Shown here: in pieces, positions 28,498 to 36,988 of the stretch | Layout: each line of letters opens with the position of its first letter | How positions within the stretch are numbered: the first letter of the stretch is position 1 | NCBI RefSeq assembly: GCF_016597785.1 | Contig: NZ_JAENJG010000002.1 | Location: 310,001 to 374,000, forward strand | Direction of reading: 5' to 3' | Length of the DNA: 64,000 nucleotides | Origin: Leucobacter sp. L43 | Lineage (GTDB): Bacteria > Actinomycetota > Actinomycetes > Actinomycetales > Microbacteriaceae | Notes under the pieces: generated by a model | The model's input: only the letters and a program-made list of their open reading frames with translations | The model's database searches: none | Told to the model about the DNA's origin: nothing | Position numbers and translations under genes: made by a program

Positions 28498-29741
28498 CCT
28501 CGGACCGTACCCCCGACACCGGGCGGACGGGCGTCAGCCGGCGGGGGCTCCTCTTCGGAGGAGCCGTCGCCGGCCTCGGCGCGGCCGCCGCCGTCGGCGC
28601 CGACGCACTGCTCAGCCGGGCGAAGCCCGGCCACGCGCCCGGGGTCGCGAGCGATACTGCGGCGTCGATCCACGGAGGCCACACAGTCGATTTCCATGGC
28701 GCTCACCAAGCAGGGATCACGACGACGCCTCAAGCGCACGCCACCTTCGTGGCGCTCGACCTGCACGACGGGACCGACCGGGATGCACTGCGACGGATGA
28801 TGCAGATTCTCACCGAGGACGCGGCCAGGCTCACCCAGGGCGGGCCTGCTCTCGCTGACTCCGAACCGGAGCTCGGTGCAGTGCCGGCACGGCTCACGGT
28901 CACCTTCGGATTCGGGCCGGCGCTCGTCGCACGCGCAGCGGGACCGTCCGCGATTCCCGAGTGGCTCCGCCCCCTGCCAGCATTCACCATTGACCGTCTC
29001 GAACCGGGTTGGAGCGACGGGGACCTCCTCCTGCAGATCGCTTCCGACGATGCACTCACTGTCGCCCACGCAACGCGCATGCTCCTGAAAGACGCGCGGA
29101 GCTTCGCGTCAGTGCGGTGGACGCAAGTCGGCTTTCGTCGAGCGTTCGGTGCTGAGAAGCCGGGTACCACGATGCGGAACCTCTTCGGCCAGGTCGACGG
29201 CACCGCCAACCCCTCGCCCGAAGATCAAGACTTCGACCGTCTCGTATGGGCGACCGACGGATGGTTGGCGGGCGGTACCGGATTCGTGCTGCGGCGCACG
29301 CACATGGATCTCGACAAGTGGGATCGTCTCGATCGGAGCGGGCGGGAGCAATCGATGGGTCGCACGCTCGCGAACGGAGCCCCACTGACGGGCGTGCACG
29401 AACACGATGAGCCCGATTTCGACGCGAAGACGAACGTCGGGTTCCCCGTGATCCCGGAGTTCTCGCACATCCGACGAGCGCGCTCGGAGAACGCGGATGA
29501 ACGGATCTTTCGTCGCGCCTACAACTACGATCATGCTCCATCCGGCGGCGAGATATCGGACAGCGGGTTGCTCTTCGTCTCGTTCCAAGCCGACGTGACC
29601 AAGCAGTTCGTGCCCATTCAGCGTCGTCTCGACGAACTCGACCTGTTGAACGAATGGACCACCCCAGTGGGTTCAGCCGTGTTCGCGATTCCTCCAGGGT
29701 GCAGCGAAGGCGGATATATCGGCGAGACGCTCCTCGGGTGA
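28494..29741 (+). CDS. Tat-exported Dyp-type haem peroxidase
   Basis: This is a 415-residue Dyp peroxidase. The signal has the twin-arginine motif SRRGLLFGG. The core shows the GxxDG motif (GQVDGTANP), the distal Arg in FRRAYNYDH region, and the C-terminal FVSFQADVTKQFVPIQRRL typical of EfeB/DtpA. The start ATG overlaps the PCu(A)C stop (ATGA). In Streptomyces lividans, genes for CopC, PCu(A)C and the Dyp DtpA are clustered and act in copper-enzyme maturation; a similar role is plausible here. An EfeB-like iron role is the alternative. Confidence 0.9.
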   Translation: MTSDRTPDTGRTGVSRRGLLFGGAVAGLGAAAAVGADALLSRAKPGHAPGVASDTAASIHGGHTVDFHGAHQAGITTTPQAHATFVALDLHDGTDRDALRRMMQILTEDAARLTQGGPALADSEPELGAVPARLTVTFGFGPALVARAAGPSAIPEWLRPLPAFTIDRLEPGWSDGDLLLQIASDDALTVAHATRMLLKDARSFASVRWTQVGFRRAFGAEKPGTTMRNLFGQVDGTANPSPEDQDFDRLVWATDGWLAGGTGFVLRRTHMDLDKWDRLDRSGREQSMGRTLANGAPLTGVHEHDEPDFDAKTNVGFPVIPEFSHIRRARSENADERIFRRAYNYDHAPSGGEISDSGLLFVSFQADVTKQFVPIQRRLDELDLLNEWTTPVGSAVFAIPPGCSEGGYIGETLLG

Positions 29742-29904
29742 GGGGAGCCTGGTCGCGTTGCAAGTTCGTTCGGGCCGGAGCCCGCGGCGTAGGAATGCAG
29801 AGGCGTCCCTACTGCAACTGACCAGACCACTACTGCAGCACTCACCAGCGCTCCCGCCCATCGTGCAGCAGGCCGTAGGTTCTCAGCTGTTGTTGCCGTG
29901 CGCC

Positions 29905-30393
29905 ATGGGAAAGGTCGATGCAGTGGATTCAGCGGTGTTGTGGAGTGAATTCGGTCCGATGGCCCTGTGGTTGGGAATCGGGTATGTCGTCGTGACCGTG
30001 ATCGGCATCGGGCATACGTGCTTCAACGGGTTCGTGCTCGGCATGCACATGCCAGACGGCGTCGAGAAGAAGTCCGAGTACGACGTTCCGGCATATACGG
30101 CAACGCTTCCCTTTCATCCCTTGTACAACATCGTGGTGTGGCCGTTCATCGCGTGGGGGTACTTCCACGCTGCTCAGCCGTCAAGTATGTGGACGGCGGC
30201 GATAGGCGTCGGAATTGTCTGGACAACAGTGATTATTCTGGTCGACATTCCGGGGTGGATCTTGATCAAGCATCCGTGGTCGCTCACGTGGCGCGAGTTC
30301 TACGTCGACTACCAGCCGTGGATCACGCTGGTGTACCTGGCCATCCTCGTGAGCCCCGTGATCACAGCTTCGGTCATGACAATCGCAGCGTGA
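29905..30393 (+). CDS. Four-TM membrane protein, unknown function
   Basis: This 162-residue protein has four TM segments (about 18-40, 62-85, 92-112, 132-155). Internal motifs are IGHTCFNGFVLGMH and FHPLYNIVVWPFIAWGYFH. I do not recognise the family. The start is uncertain: ATG 29905 lacks a ribosome-binding site and the frame is open further upstream. It follows the DyP gene by 163 nt that shows no clear feature. Confidence 0.6.
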   Translation: MGKVDAVDSAVLWSEFGPMALWLGIGYVVVTVIGIGHTCFNGFVLGMHMPDGVEKKSEYDVPAYTATLPFHPLYNIVVWPFIAWGYFHAAQPSSMWTAAIGVGIVWTTVIILVDIPGWILIKHPWSLTWREFYVDYQPWITLVYLAILVSPVITASVMTIAA

Positions 30394-30449
30394 GATGAGA
30401 CAGTGAGTACCTATCGCAGAAGCCTGGTCCGTGCGGAGGCGCCAAAACG

Positions 30450-31019
30450 ATGATGGAGACGGCTTCGGCCCCGCGACGCCCCGAATTGACCCCCGATCTG
30501 AGCGGGGACGAGCTCTTGCGCTGGTACTGGCTCAAGAACGAACTGGCGGCGCTCGCGCGCACTCTCGGCATCAGCGCCAGCGGAAGCAAGGAAGTCCTGA
30601 CACGGCGTCTCGTCGCCGCGCTCGACGGTGACGGCTTCACCGAGCCGACGCCGAGGAATACGGCGGGTGGCGCGCAGCTTTCGGACCCGGTCGATGCCTC
30701 GAGCATCATCCCTCGCGGTCAACGATGCAGTCAGGTCGTTCGGCGATGGTTCGTCCGGCAGGTTGGAGTGAGCTTCCACTTTGATGCGACGATGCGCGAG
30801 TTCTTCGCGCAGGGCGACGGAACTCGGACGCTGCAGGATGCGCTCGATCATTACACGGCGACTCGAGACTCGCAGCAGACGGAGATCGACCCGCAATTCG
30901 AGTACAACCGATTCACGCGCAAATGGCACACGGATCACCCGGAGACGACACGGGAGGATCTCCTGGCAGCGTGGCAGCTGTACCGCAGCCAATCGGTGGA
31001 TGAGCGCGGTCGTGTCTGA
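30450..31019 (+). CDS. SAP-like/DUF6434 domain protein
   Basis: This is a 189-residue soluble protein. Residues about 10-60 form a SAP-like helix-extended loop-helix (LARTLGISASGSKEVLTRRL), a DNA-binding-type fold. Residues about 105-185 match DUF6434: FHFDATMREFFAQGDG and FTRKWHTDHPETTREDLLAAW. Function is unknown. Its closeness to an integrase remnant suggests an accessory region. Confidence 0.72.
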   Translation: MMETASAPRRPELTPDLSGDELLRWYWLKNELAALARTLGISASGSKEVLTRRLVAALDGDGFTEPTPRNTAGGAQLSDPVDASSIIPRGQRCSQVVRRWFVRQVGVSFHFDATMREFFAQGDGTRTLQDALDHYTATRDSQQTEIDPQFEYNRFTRKWHTDHPETTREDLLAAWQLYRSQSVDERGRV

Positions 31020-31134
31020 GGCGTGGTGCATTATGCGCAACCGCATCCCTCGGGTACCGAATTCTCGGTGGGGGACTACTCGCCGTGTTCCGTGCGTGAG
31101 ACTGGGCTCGCGGAGGCGTCGAAAATTGGTCGGC

Positions 31135-31875
31135 ATGAGCACCGCGCCTTCGAAACCCTCGGCAGTCCCCGACACATGGAACCGCCTCCTGCAACCGTAT
31201 CTGACGCATCTCGGCACGCAGGGGTCCCGAACATCGACGATCGAGACCCGGCGCCAACACCTCGAATGCCTGGCTCGCGGCATCGAAGCCGATCCGCTCG
31301 ACGTGACCGAGACGCGACTCGCGCAGTGGTGCGCAGCGCAGACCTGGCGTCCCGAATCCCGTCGAGCGAGACTGACGAGCTTTCGGCTGTTCTGGCGCTG
31401 GGCGGGGAACGAGGGGCTGCTCGACGACGTCGCCATGGGGATGCCTCAGGAGCTCTGCCGAAGCTCCCCTCCCGAGCCGACACCCGATCTCGTGTACCTG
31501 CACGCGCTGCGTCGTTCAGATGCGCGAAGCCGCATGATCCTCCGTCTTGCTGCTGAAGTGGGGTTGGGCCGCAATGAGATCGCGCGCATCCACAGTGAAC
31601 GCGACCTGCTGCTGCATGCCGACGGGTGCGCGCTCGCCGTCGGTGGCGTCGGAAACGGTGCTCGATACCGTCCGTTGCCGGAGGAGCTGTCGTCCGAGCT
31701 CTTCGACTCGGGGCCGGGGTGGGTGTTTCCCGGCAAGGACGGAGGCCACCTCTCGCCGCGCTGGATCAGTGCCCTCGCGACGCGAGCACTGGGGGCAGAA
31801 TGGACTCTGCGATCGCTGCAGCATCGATTCGCCGTTCGCACCTGCGCAGTCGACCGCGTCGCGTTCGCACTATGA
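31135..31875 (+). pseudogene. Tyrosine recombinase remnant, catalytically dead and truncated
   Basis: The 246-residue product keeps an N-terminal core-binding domain (about 10-90) and most of a tyrosine-recombinase catalytic domain. The box-I arginine is a Gly (EVGLGRNEIARI). The beta-hairpin lysine of GKG is a Val (GGVGNGAR). The expected H and R before HRF are Arg and Gln (TLRSLQHRFAVR). The frame stops before the box with the second His/Trp and the Tyr. It could not recombine DNA. It may be an integration relic or an exapted DNA-binding protein. Confidence 0.7.
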
Positions 31876-31908
31876 CAGCTGGAGAACATCCATGAACTTC
31901 ACGGTCCG

Positions 31909-32424
31909 TTGGCGCTCCTGGTGGCGTGGGTGGTGCACGACATCGAAGAAGCCGTCGCTTTTCCTGCCGAATGCGACAGGCTCGCGGATCGTGCCGGCAT
32001 CGAGTTCCTGCGCATGGGCCGACGCCAATCCTGGGCTGCGGTCGGATTCATGGGGCTCCTCGTGGCGCCGATATGCGCGGCGGGCGTCCGCACCACTGGC
32101 CGGTCGGGGCAGTACCGGGCGGTGGTTGCGGGACTCGAGGGGCACGTGGTCACCCATGCGCTCTCGGCCGTGGCACAGCGCCGATATACGGCGGGCGTCA
32201 TCACAGCTCTAACGGTGATGTGGCCCGGCGCGAGGCTCGCGCGGCGCGAACTCAGTCGCAGTGGACACCCGTTGCGGCCGCGCGACTACTTCGCGGGTGC
32301 GGCACTCTTGCTTCCGGCCGCCTTCACCAGCCAAGTGCTGGCGCGGCTCGTGCAGGAGGGGGCGCGTGCGCCACGACGACATCGTCGGAGCTCGACGAAG
32401 CGCTTCAGCGGAAGGCGTGGGTGA
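31909..32424 (+). CDS. HXXEE domain membrane protein
   Basis: The protein (about 171 residues from TTG 31909) has the family motif HDIEE at residues 10-14 in the first helix, then three further hydrophobic segments (about 45-62, 92-108, 125-148). HXXEE proteins are membrane proteins of unknown function; the His/Glu pair suggests a metal or active site. No ATG lies in frame. The open frame is contiguous with the integrase frame, and the native N-terminus may have been lost at that junction. Its end overlaps the convergent CPBP gene by 20 nt. Confidence 0.6.
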   Translation: MALLVAWVVHDIEEAVAFPAECDRLADRAGIEFLRMGRRQSWAAVGFMGLLVAPICAAGVRTTGRSGQYRAVVAGLEGHVVTHALSAVAQRRYTAGVITALTVMWPGARLARRELSRSGHPLRPRDYFAGAALLLPAAFTSQVLARLVQEGARAPRRHRRSSTKRFSGRRG

Positions 32425-33112
32425 GGAGTTGGAAAGCGGTGCCCGTGCCGTTCCAGAGCACATGCACGGCAACCGGAACGAGGATATTGCGATTGGATAC
32501 CAGGTAGGCGATCGAGAACGCCACGGCGCTTCCGACGTAGAACACCGCGAGCGGCCACTCCTGAACTGACGTCACATGCATGAGGCTGAACGGAAGGGTC
32601 GACAGTACGAACGCAAGCGGGGTGGGGAGGTGCTGCTGCAGAGACCCGAAGGGGATCTGGCGAAACACGAGCTCCTCGACGATCGGAGCGAAGAGGCCGA
32701 CGACCCCGAGCAACAGCAGCGCCTGAGGGAGCGACGAGGTCGATGCGAGGAGTTCCGCGTCGATCGCCGCCTGGTTGCCGCCCGGTTCGATCCTCCCGAT
32801 GATGAGTACAACGATCCCATACAGCGCTGAAGCGATGCCCATCATCCCGAGTCCGGCGAGCACCCATGCCGCAGCTCTACCCGGGCGTGCTTGTACTTCG
32901 CGCCACCCGCGTCTCCCTTCTCGTCGGAATACCCAGGTTCCGAAAGCGGCGAGCGCAATATAGAGAGCGTTCTTCACGCCGTTGAATACCTCGACCGTGA
33001 CGAGAGCCTGGGCAACCTCCATCCAGATGAATAAGGCAACGTATGCGGTGAGAAAGGCCGCAATCCCTCGGGCCTGCAGCGTCGGCGGTGATCCACGGTG
33101 AGCAAGCTGCAT
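32405..33112 (-). CDS. CPBP-family intramembrane metalloprotease
   Basis: This 235-residue membrane protein has about seven TM helices. Catalytic motifs are EELVFRQ (EExxxR), FSLMHV and the final HVLWN, typical of Abi/CPBP proteases related to Rce1. Such proteins act in prenyl-protein-like processing, bacteriocin immunity or envelope signalling; the substrate here is unknown. It stands alone between convergent HXXEE and the DUF4188 gene. Confidence 0.88.
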   Translation of the reverse strand: MQLAHRGSPPTLQARGIAAFLTAYVALFIWMEVAQALVTVEVFNGVKNALYIALAAFGTWVFRREGRRGWREVQARPGRAAAWVLAGLGMMGIASALYGIVVLIIGRIEPGGNQAAIDAELLASTSSLPQALLLLGVVGLFAPIVEELVFRQIPFGSLQQHLPTPLAFVLSTLPFSLMHVTSVQEWPLAVFYVGSAVAFSIAYLVSNRNILVPVAVHVLWNGTGTAFQLLTHAFR

Positions 33113-33256
33113 GGAAGACCCCCGATTCTCAGTCCGTAGGACGCCCTGATTTCGCCCGCGAGAATGACGATAGTGCTGCGACCGTCGATGTTCGGCCGGA
33201 CGATGGTTGTTGCGCAGATGTTCGTCATATTTGGGTATTCGACGAAGCGAAGTCGT

Positions 33257-33793
33257 TCACGCTGCGGGTGCGGGTGCGGGGGCGGGCTCGGCGGTCGGGT
33301 GCGGGGGTCTGCGGGTGGTGCGCCCTGCGGCGAGCCGATCCCTCGCCTGATGGGTCGCCCGACCGACTTCGACGAGTTGCGTCGCCTTCGCGAGGCCTCT
33401 GGGCTTCGTCGATACGTACATACTCTCCGCTCGATCGACGACGAACGTCTCGTGCCAGATGCCCACAGCGCCCGGTGCTTTTCGGGCCATCCGGTTGAAG
33501 CGGGTCCAGGCAGGGCGGTGCTCATGAGACGATACAGACGCGTAGGCGTAGAGCTTCTCGACCGACGACCAATACTGGATCACGGTCGGCCCGCCCTCAC
33601 CGAGCAGGAGGTGGAAGCCGAGCAGCCCTGAATCGGGGTCCGCGCTGAGTTCTCGCAGCATGCGAGGCATGGCGCCGAAGACCGGCACCCAGAGGTCAGG
33701 TCGCCACCATCGGTTGATCTGCATCCCAATGTGAAAGATGACGAGTTCGCCCTCGTAGCTGTGGGTCATTCGCCCTGATGCAATTCGTGACAT
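33257..33793 (-). CDS. DUF4188 domain protein
   Basis: This 178-residue protein has the family core IGMQINRWWRPDLWVPVFGAM and LGFHLLLGEGGPTVIQYW (quoted in parts: IGMQINRWWRP, GPTVIQYW). The fold is probably a haem-monooxygenase-like ferredoxin fold. Its last 20 residues are Pro/Ala-rich. A GGGAGAA precedes the start. It is divergent from a MerR regulator and is likely its target; homologues are often MerR- or TetR-controlled. Confidence 0.8.
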   Translation of the reverse strand: MSRIASGRMTHSYEGELVIFHIGMQINRWWRPDLWVPVFGAMPRMLRELSADPDSGLLGFHLLLGEGGPTVIQYWSSVEKLYAYASVSSHEHRPAWTRFNRMARKAPGAVGIWHETFVVDRAESMYVSTKPRGLAKATQLVEVGRATHQARDRLAAGRTTRRPPHPTAEPAPAPAPAA

Positions 33794-33810
33794 TCACGTT
33801 CTCCCGTCTG

Positions 33811-33847
33811 GATAGAGGAACTATCTATACTGGATAGCGATACTATC
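33811..33847. promoter_or_regulatory. Two tandem GATAG-N5-CTATC sites, probable MerR operator
   Basis: GATAG-N5-CTATC occurs at 33811-33825 and again at 33833-33847, a 22-bp period. A -10-like TATACT lies between them (33826-33831). The pair fills the gap between the DUF4188 and MerR starts, so it probably controls both. Confidence 0.7.
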
Positions 33848-33864
33848 TCAATCAAGAGGTGAGT

Positions 33865-34476
33865 ATGAGAATTTCGGAACTATCAGCGCGCACCGGCGTC
33901 ACCGTCCCCACGATCAAGTTCTATCTGCGTGAAGGGCTCTTGCCCGAAGGGGAACGGAGTGCCCCGACGCAGTCCTCCTACGGAGAGAAGCACGTGGATC
34001 GGCTGGGCGTGATCCGCGCACTACTCGATTCTGGGGTGAGCGTCGCCGAAACCCGGCGGGTCGTCACCGTGCTCGATGCTGCACCTGCGCGTCCCGAAGC
34101 CGTTCTCGGGCAGGCACATGCTGCGGTCACGCCTCCCGGGGACGAACAACTGGACCTCGCTGAGGCCGAGCGTCTCGTCGAGGGGCTCGGCTGGGTGCCG
34201 GGGGCGTGCGACGCCGCGGTCTTGCGCGCCGTGGCGCAAGCGCTGCGAGGATTGGAGAAGGTGGGATTCGCGGTGCCCGACGCGGTGATGGCGGAGTATC
34301 TCGTAAGCATGCGAAGGATCGCGGATACCGAGATCGCTCACGTTCCCACCGAGTCTGCCGACGCTGCCGTGCGCTACGTGGTGCTCGGGTCAGTGCTGGT
34401 GGAACCATTGCTGCTGGCGCTGCGCCGCGTCGCGCAGCAGGTGAGTTCGGGGGAGCGCTTCGCTTCGGAGTCGTAG
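33865..34476 (+). CDS. MerR-family transcriptional regulator
   Basis: This 203-residue regulator has the MerR N-terminal winged helix: MRISELSARTGVTVPTIKFYLREGLLP, then SYGEKHVDRLGVIRALLDSG (given here as start and wing). The dimer helix follows near residue 75-110. The long C-terminal half is helical and has no metal-binding cysteines, so the effector is unlikely to be a metal. AGAGG precedes ATG 33865. It probably represses or activates the divergent DUF4188 gene. Confidence 0.9.
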   Translation: MRISELSARTGVTVPTIKFYLREGLLPEGERSAPTQSSYGEKHVDRLGVIRALLDSGVSVAETRRVVTVLDAAPARPEAVLGQAHAAVTPPGDEQLDLAEAERLVEGLGWVPGACDAAVLRAVAQALRGLEKVGFAVPDAVMAEYLVSMRRIADTEIAHVPTESADAAVRYVVLGSVLVEPLLLALRRVAQQVSSGERFASES

Positions 34477-34523
34477 CGCGCTCATGTCGAACCGTGTGAA
34501 TCGAGGCGCCCCGGCACCTGAAT

Positions 34524-34556
34524 GGCGTGCGCTCACCGAATCGGTGGGCCCACGCC
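34524..34556. terminator. Hairpin between convergent MerR and ice-binding genes
   Basis: The arms 34524-34538 and 34542-34556 form a 15-bp stem with two mismatches and a 3-nt loop. It sits between two convergent stops, consistent with bidirectional termination. No U-tract is present. Confidence 0.55.
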
Positions 34557-34566
34557 ACGGCGACGG

Positions 34567-35703
34567 CTAGCGGCGAATGCGGCGCCTTCCGGCTACGAGG
34601 GCGCTTGCGCCGAACCCCACGGTGACAAGCGTTCCGAGAATCCAGGCGGTCATGTCGGGAGCTCCGGTCTGAGCGAGGCGCGCATCGCCCGCGTTCAGCA
34701 TCGACCCATCTGCGCTACCGTCCTTCGAGTACATCGCGGGACCCTCGGCTGGCGGTGCTGCGGGCGGGGGCGCAGGTGACTCACCGGGAGGGGAGACCGG
34801 CGGGCCATTGGGCGCGTCGACCGGCGGCTCAACTGGCGGGCCCACGGGTGGATCGACGGGCGGGGTCACCGGCGGGTCCACAGGCGGGTCCACCGGCGGG
34901 TCTACCGGCGGGTCCACTGGTGGGTCTACCGGTGGGTCGACTGGCACGTCGGCCGTGCACGGGCCTCCGGTGAACGTGTTGGTGTCGAGGGACACCGTTC
35001 CGGTTCGAGCCAGGGCGCGACCTTCAATGGTCGCTCCAGTGTCAACGGTCACGGATGCCATGGCGAGAATGCTCCCGACAAAGGTGGTGTCGGTGCCGAG
35101 CGTGGCTGAGCTGCCGATCTGCCAGACGACATTGCAACTGGTAGCACCGTTGAGGAGCACGACACTGCTCGATGATGCTGTTGTGAGCGCGGAGCCAATC
35201 TGGAACACGAAGACAGCATCAGGGTCGCCTTGAGCATCCAACGTCAGCGGACCGGTGAGGCCGATGGAACTCGCGGCGTTGTACACGCCGGGAAGCAACG
35301 TGAGCCCACCGATATCGTCTGCGATGCTCACGTCTGGCGCCTGATCGGCAGCCGCATTGTAAGCAGTGACGAGGTCCTTCTGAGCTTGCGCGGAGTGCGC
35401 GTCAGCAACGTGCGGTTCGCCCGGAGCGATGCCGGGCGGGAAGCCACTGATTGCGGTTCCAGGGCTTACTCCGAGGTTCGCGTCGAGCACGCTCGGGCCA
35501 GTGTTCGTGACTGATTCCCCTCCCAGCACGGAGTAGGCGCCCGCTGTGCCGAGGTTCACCGGCGTTCCGATGGCGTATGCGGGGAGCGCGAAGCCGAGCA
35601 TCCCAAGGGAACCGACGAGGGCAATTGTCGATCCCGCCCAGAGGCGAGAACCGCGACGGCGGATACGAGTAGACGTTCGATGAGCGTGTGGTCGGCTTCT
35701 CAT
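34567..35703 (-). CDS. Ice-binding (DUF3494) surface protein with Pro-rich stalk and sortase-like signal
   Basis: This is a 378-residue exported protein. A signal peptide (residues 1-44, ending AYA) leads to a DUF3494 ice-binding beta-solenoid (about 45-250): GTAGAYSVLGGESVTNTG, LGVSPGTAISGFPPG. A stalk of about ten PPVDP units follows (DNA about 34799-34950), then LAQTG (34662-34676), a TM helix and RRRIRR, a cell-wall sorting layout with a non-canonical LPXTG. GGGAG precedes ATG 35703. It may bind ice or act as a surface adhesin. Confidence 0.88.
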   Translation of the reverse strand: MRSRPHAHRTSTRIRRRGSRLWAGSTIALVGSLGMLGFALPAYAIGTPVNLGTAGAYSVLGGESVTNTGPSVLDANLGVSPGTAISGFPPGIAPGEPHVADAHSAQAQKDLVTAYNAAADQAPDVSIADDIGGLTLLPGVYNAASSIGLTGPLTLDAQGDPDAVFVFQIGSALTTASSSSVVLLNGATSCNVVWQIGSSATLGTDTTFVGSILAMASVTVDTGATIEGRALARTGTVSLDTNTFTGGPCTADVPVDPPVDPPVDPPVDPPVDPPVDPPVTPPVDPPVGPPVEPPVDAPNGPPVSPPGESPAPPPAAPPAEGPAMYSKDGSADGSMLNAGDARLAQTGAPDMTAWILGTLVTVGFGASALVAGRRRIRR

Positions 35704-35890
35704 GGAAGCTCCCAAAATTTCCTCGTATCGCGAGGCATTATCACAAAGTGTGATGCTCCTCAAGTTACAGTACGGATATCCCTTTGTATACCTCGGCGCG
35801 TAGGTGCCTGTGCAGCTGCGGTTACCGACGCGTCGTCGAGTCCTGCATGCCTCGTGCGAGCCCGCGCTTCACTTCGTGGTCGTAGCGCGC

Positions 35891-36346
35891 TCATGCAGCG
35901 GGGGTATCGGAGCCGCGATGCAGCTCCTGGGCGAGCATGACGATGATGCCGCTCGGGCCCCGCACGTATGTCAGCTTGTAGGTATCGGCGTAGTTCGCGA
36001 CACCTCTGAGCGGATAGCAGTCATGCGTCGCCGCGATGGCCAGGGCTTCATCGATGTCATCGACGGCGAAGGCGACGCGATGCATCCCGACCTCATTCGG
36101 CAGCGTCGGCTCTGTCTCGATCGCCTGCGGGTGCAGATACTCGAAGAGTTCGAGTTGCCCGTGGCCGTCGGGCACGTCGAGGACCGCGATGCGTGCGCGG
36201 TTTCCGTCGAGGCCGACCGCAGTGTCGGCCCAGTCTCCGCTGATCGTGTCGCGACCGGCGAGCACGAGGCCGAGGTCCGTGAAGAACGAGATCGCCTCCT
36301 CGATGTCACGCACCGCGATCCCGATGTTCGCCAGTGTGATCGCCAT
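35891..36346 (-). CDS. VOC (glyoxalase/bleomycin-resistance) family protein
   Basis: This is a 151-residue two-module VOC-fold protein: LANIGIAVRDIEEAISFFTDLG at the start and GMHRVAFAVDDIDEALAIA in the second module, ending with the glyoxalase-like GPSGIIVMLAQEL. Metal-binding H and E positions are present, but the substrate is unknown. TAGACT lies 6 nt before the ATG on the minus strand (36353-36358), suggesting a leaderless start. Confidence 0.9.
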   Translation of the reverse strand: MAITLANIGIAVRDIEEAISFFTDLGLVLAGRDTISGDWADTAVGLDGNRARIAVLDVPDGHGQLELFEYLHPQAIETEPTLPNEVGMHRVAFAVDDIDEALAIAATHDCYPLRGVANYADTYKLTYVRGPSGIIVMLAQELHRGSDTPAA

Positions 36347-36489
36347 GAACCGCAGTCTACGGAGAAGGATCGCAAGCGGAAAGCATGTCCTCCGAATTGA
36401 AGCCGCTGTGCGTCTGTACGTGAGCGAACCGAGCGGGCATGATGGGAAAACACCCATGGCGCTTGCCGCGGGCTCACGAAGGAGGACTC

Positions 36490-36699
36490 ATGGGCATCGA
36501 AGATCTCACCGCGAAGGCAAAGGAATTCCTCGGTGACAGCCGCGTTTCGGAGGCGCTGCAGAGCGAGCAGGCCGAGAACGCGAGCGATAAGTTGCTCGAA
36601 AGCGTTGCCGATGCAGCGAACAAGGTCACGGGAGGCAAGTTCGAAGACCAGATCGAGAGCGCTCGCGAGTCGGCGGACAAAGCAATCGGCAACGAGTAG
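36490..36699 (+). CDS. Rv0909/MT0933-like antitoxin, orphan
   Basis: This 69-residue acidic helical protein has the PF14013-type layout: MGIEDLTAKAKEFLGD, a middle amphipathic helix, then TGGKFEDQIESARESADKAIG. Family members are paired antitoxins in Mycobacterium, but no toxin gene lies on either side here, so it may be a lone stress-type protein. AAGGAGG directly upstream fixes the start. Confidence 0.75.
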   Translation: MGIEDLTAKAKEFLGDSRVSEALQSEQAENASDKLLESVADAANKVTGGKFEDQIESARESADKAIGNE

Positions 36700-36778
36700 A
36701 GGCTCTTTCAGGCGGTCCGCTCTGCGAACCGGGCGGATCCCTGAACTGAGACGTGCCTCGCCTGCCTCGACGCGTTCG

Positions 36779-36988
36779 TCAGTCGTGCGAGGTGTCGGGG
36801 CTGGGTGAGAAGACATCCTCAATCGCGCACTCGAATGTCTCTGCGATTCGAAAGGCGAGAGGAAGGGACGGATCGAAGCGTTCCTTCTCGATCGAGATCA
36901 CGGTCTGCCGCGACACCCCCAAGGCTTCGGCGAGGGTGTGCTGCGACCAGCCGCGATCAGAGCGGAGTACTGACAGCCGGTTCTTCAT
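36779..36988 (-). CDS. Small XRE/Cro-type HTH regulator
   Basis: This 69-residue protein is a single HTH: LAEALGVSRQTVISIEKERFDPSL (quoted as ALGVSRQTVISIEKERF), typical of short Cro-like regulators coupled to a membrane partner. Its start overlaps the stop of the upstream membrane-protein gene (ATGA, 36985-36988), so the two are translationally coupled. TGTAAA-N6-TTTACA upstream of the operon is the probable operator. Confidence 0.88.
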   Translation of the reverse strand: MKNRLSVLRSDRGWSQHTLAEALGVSRQTVISIEKERFDPSLPLAFRIAETFECAIEDVFSPSPDTSHD

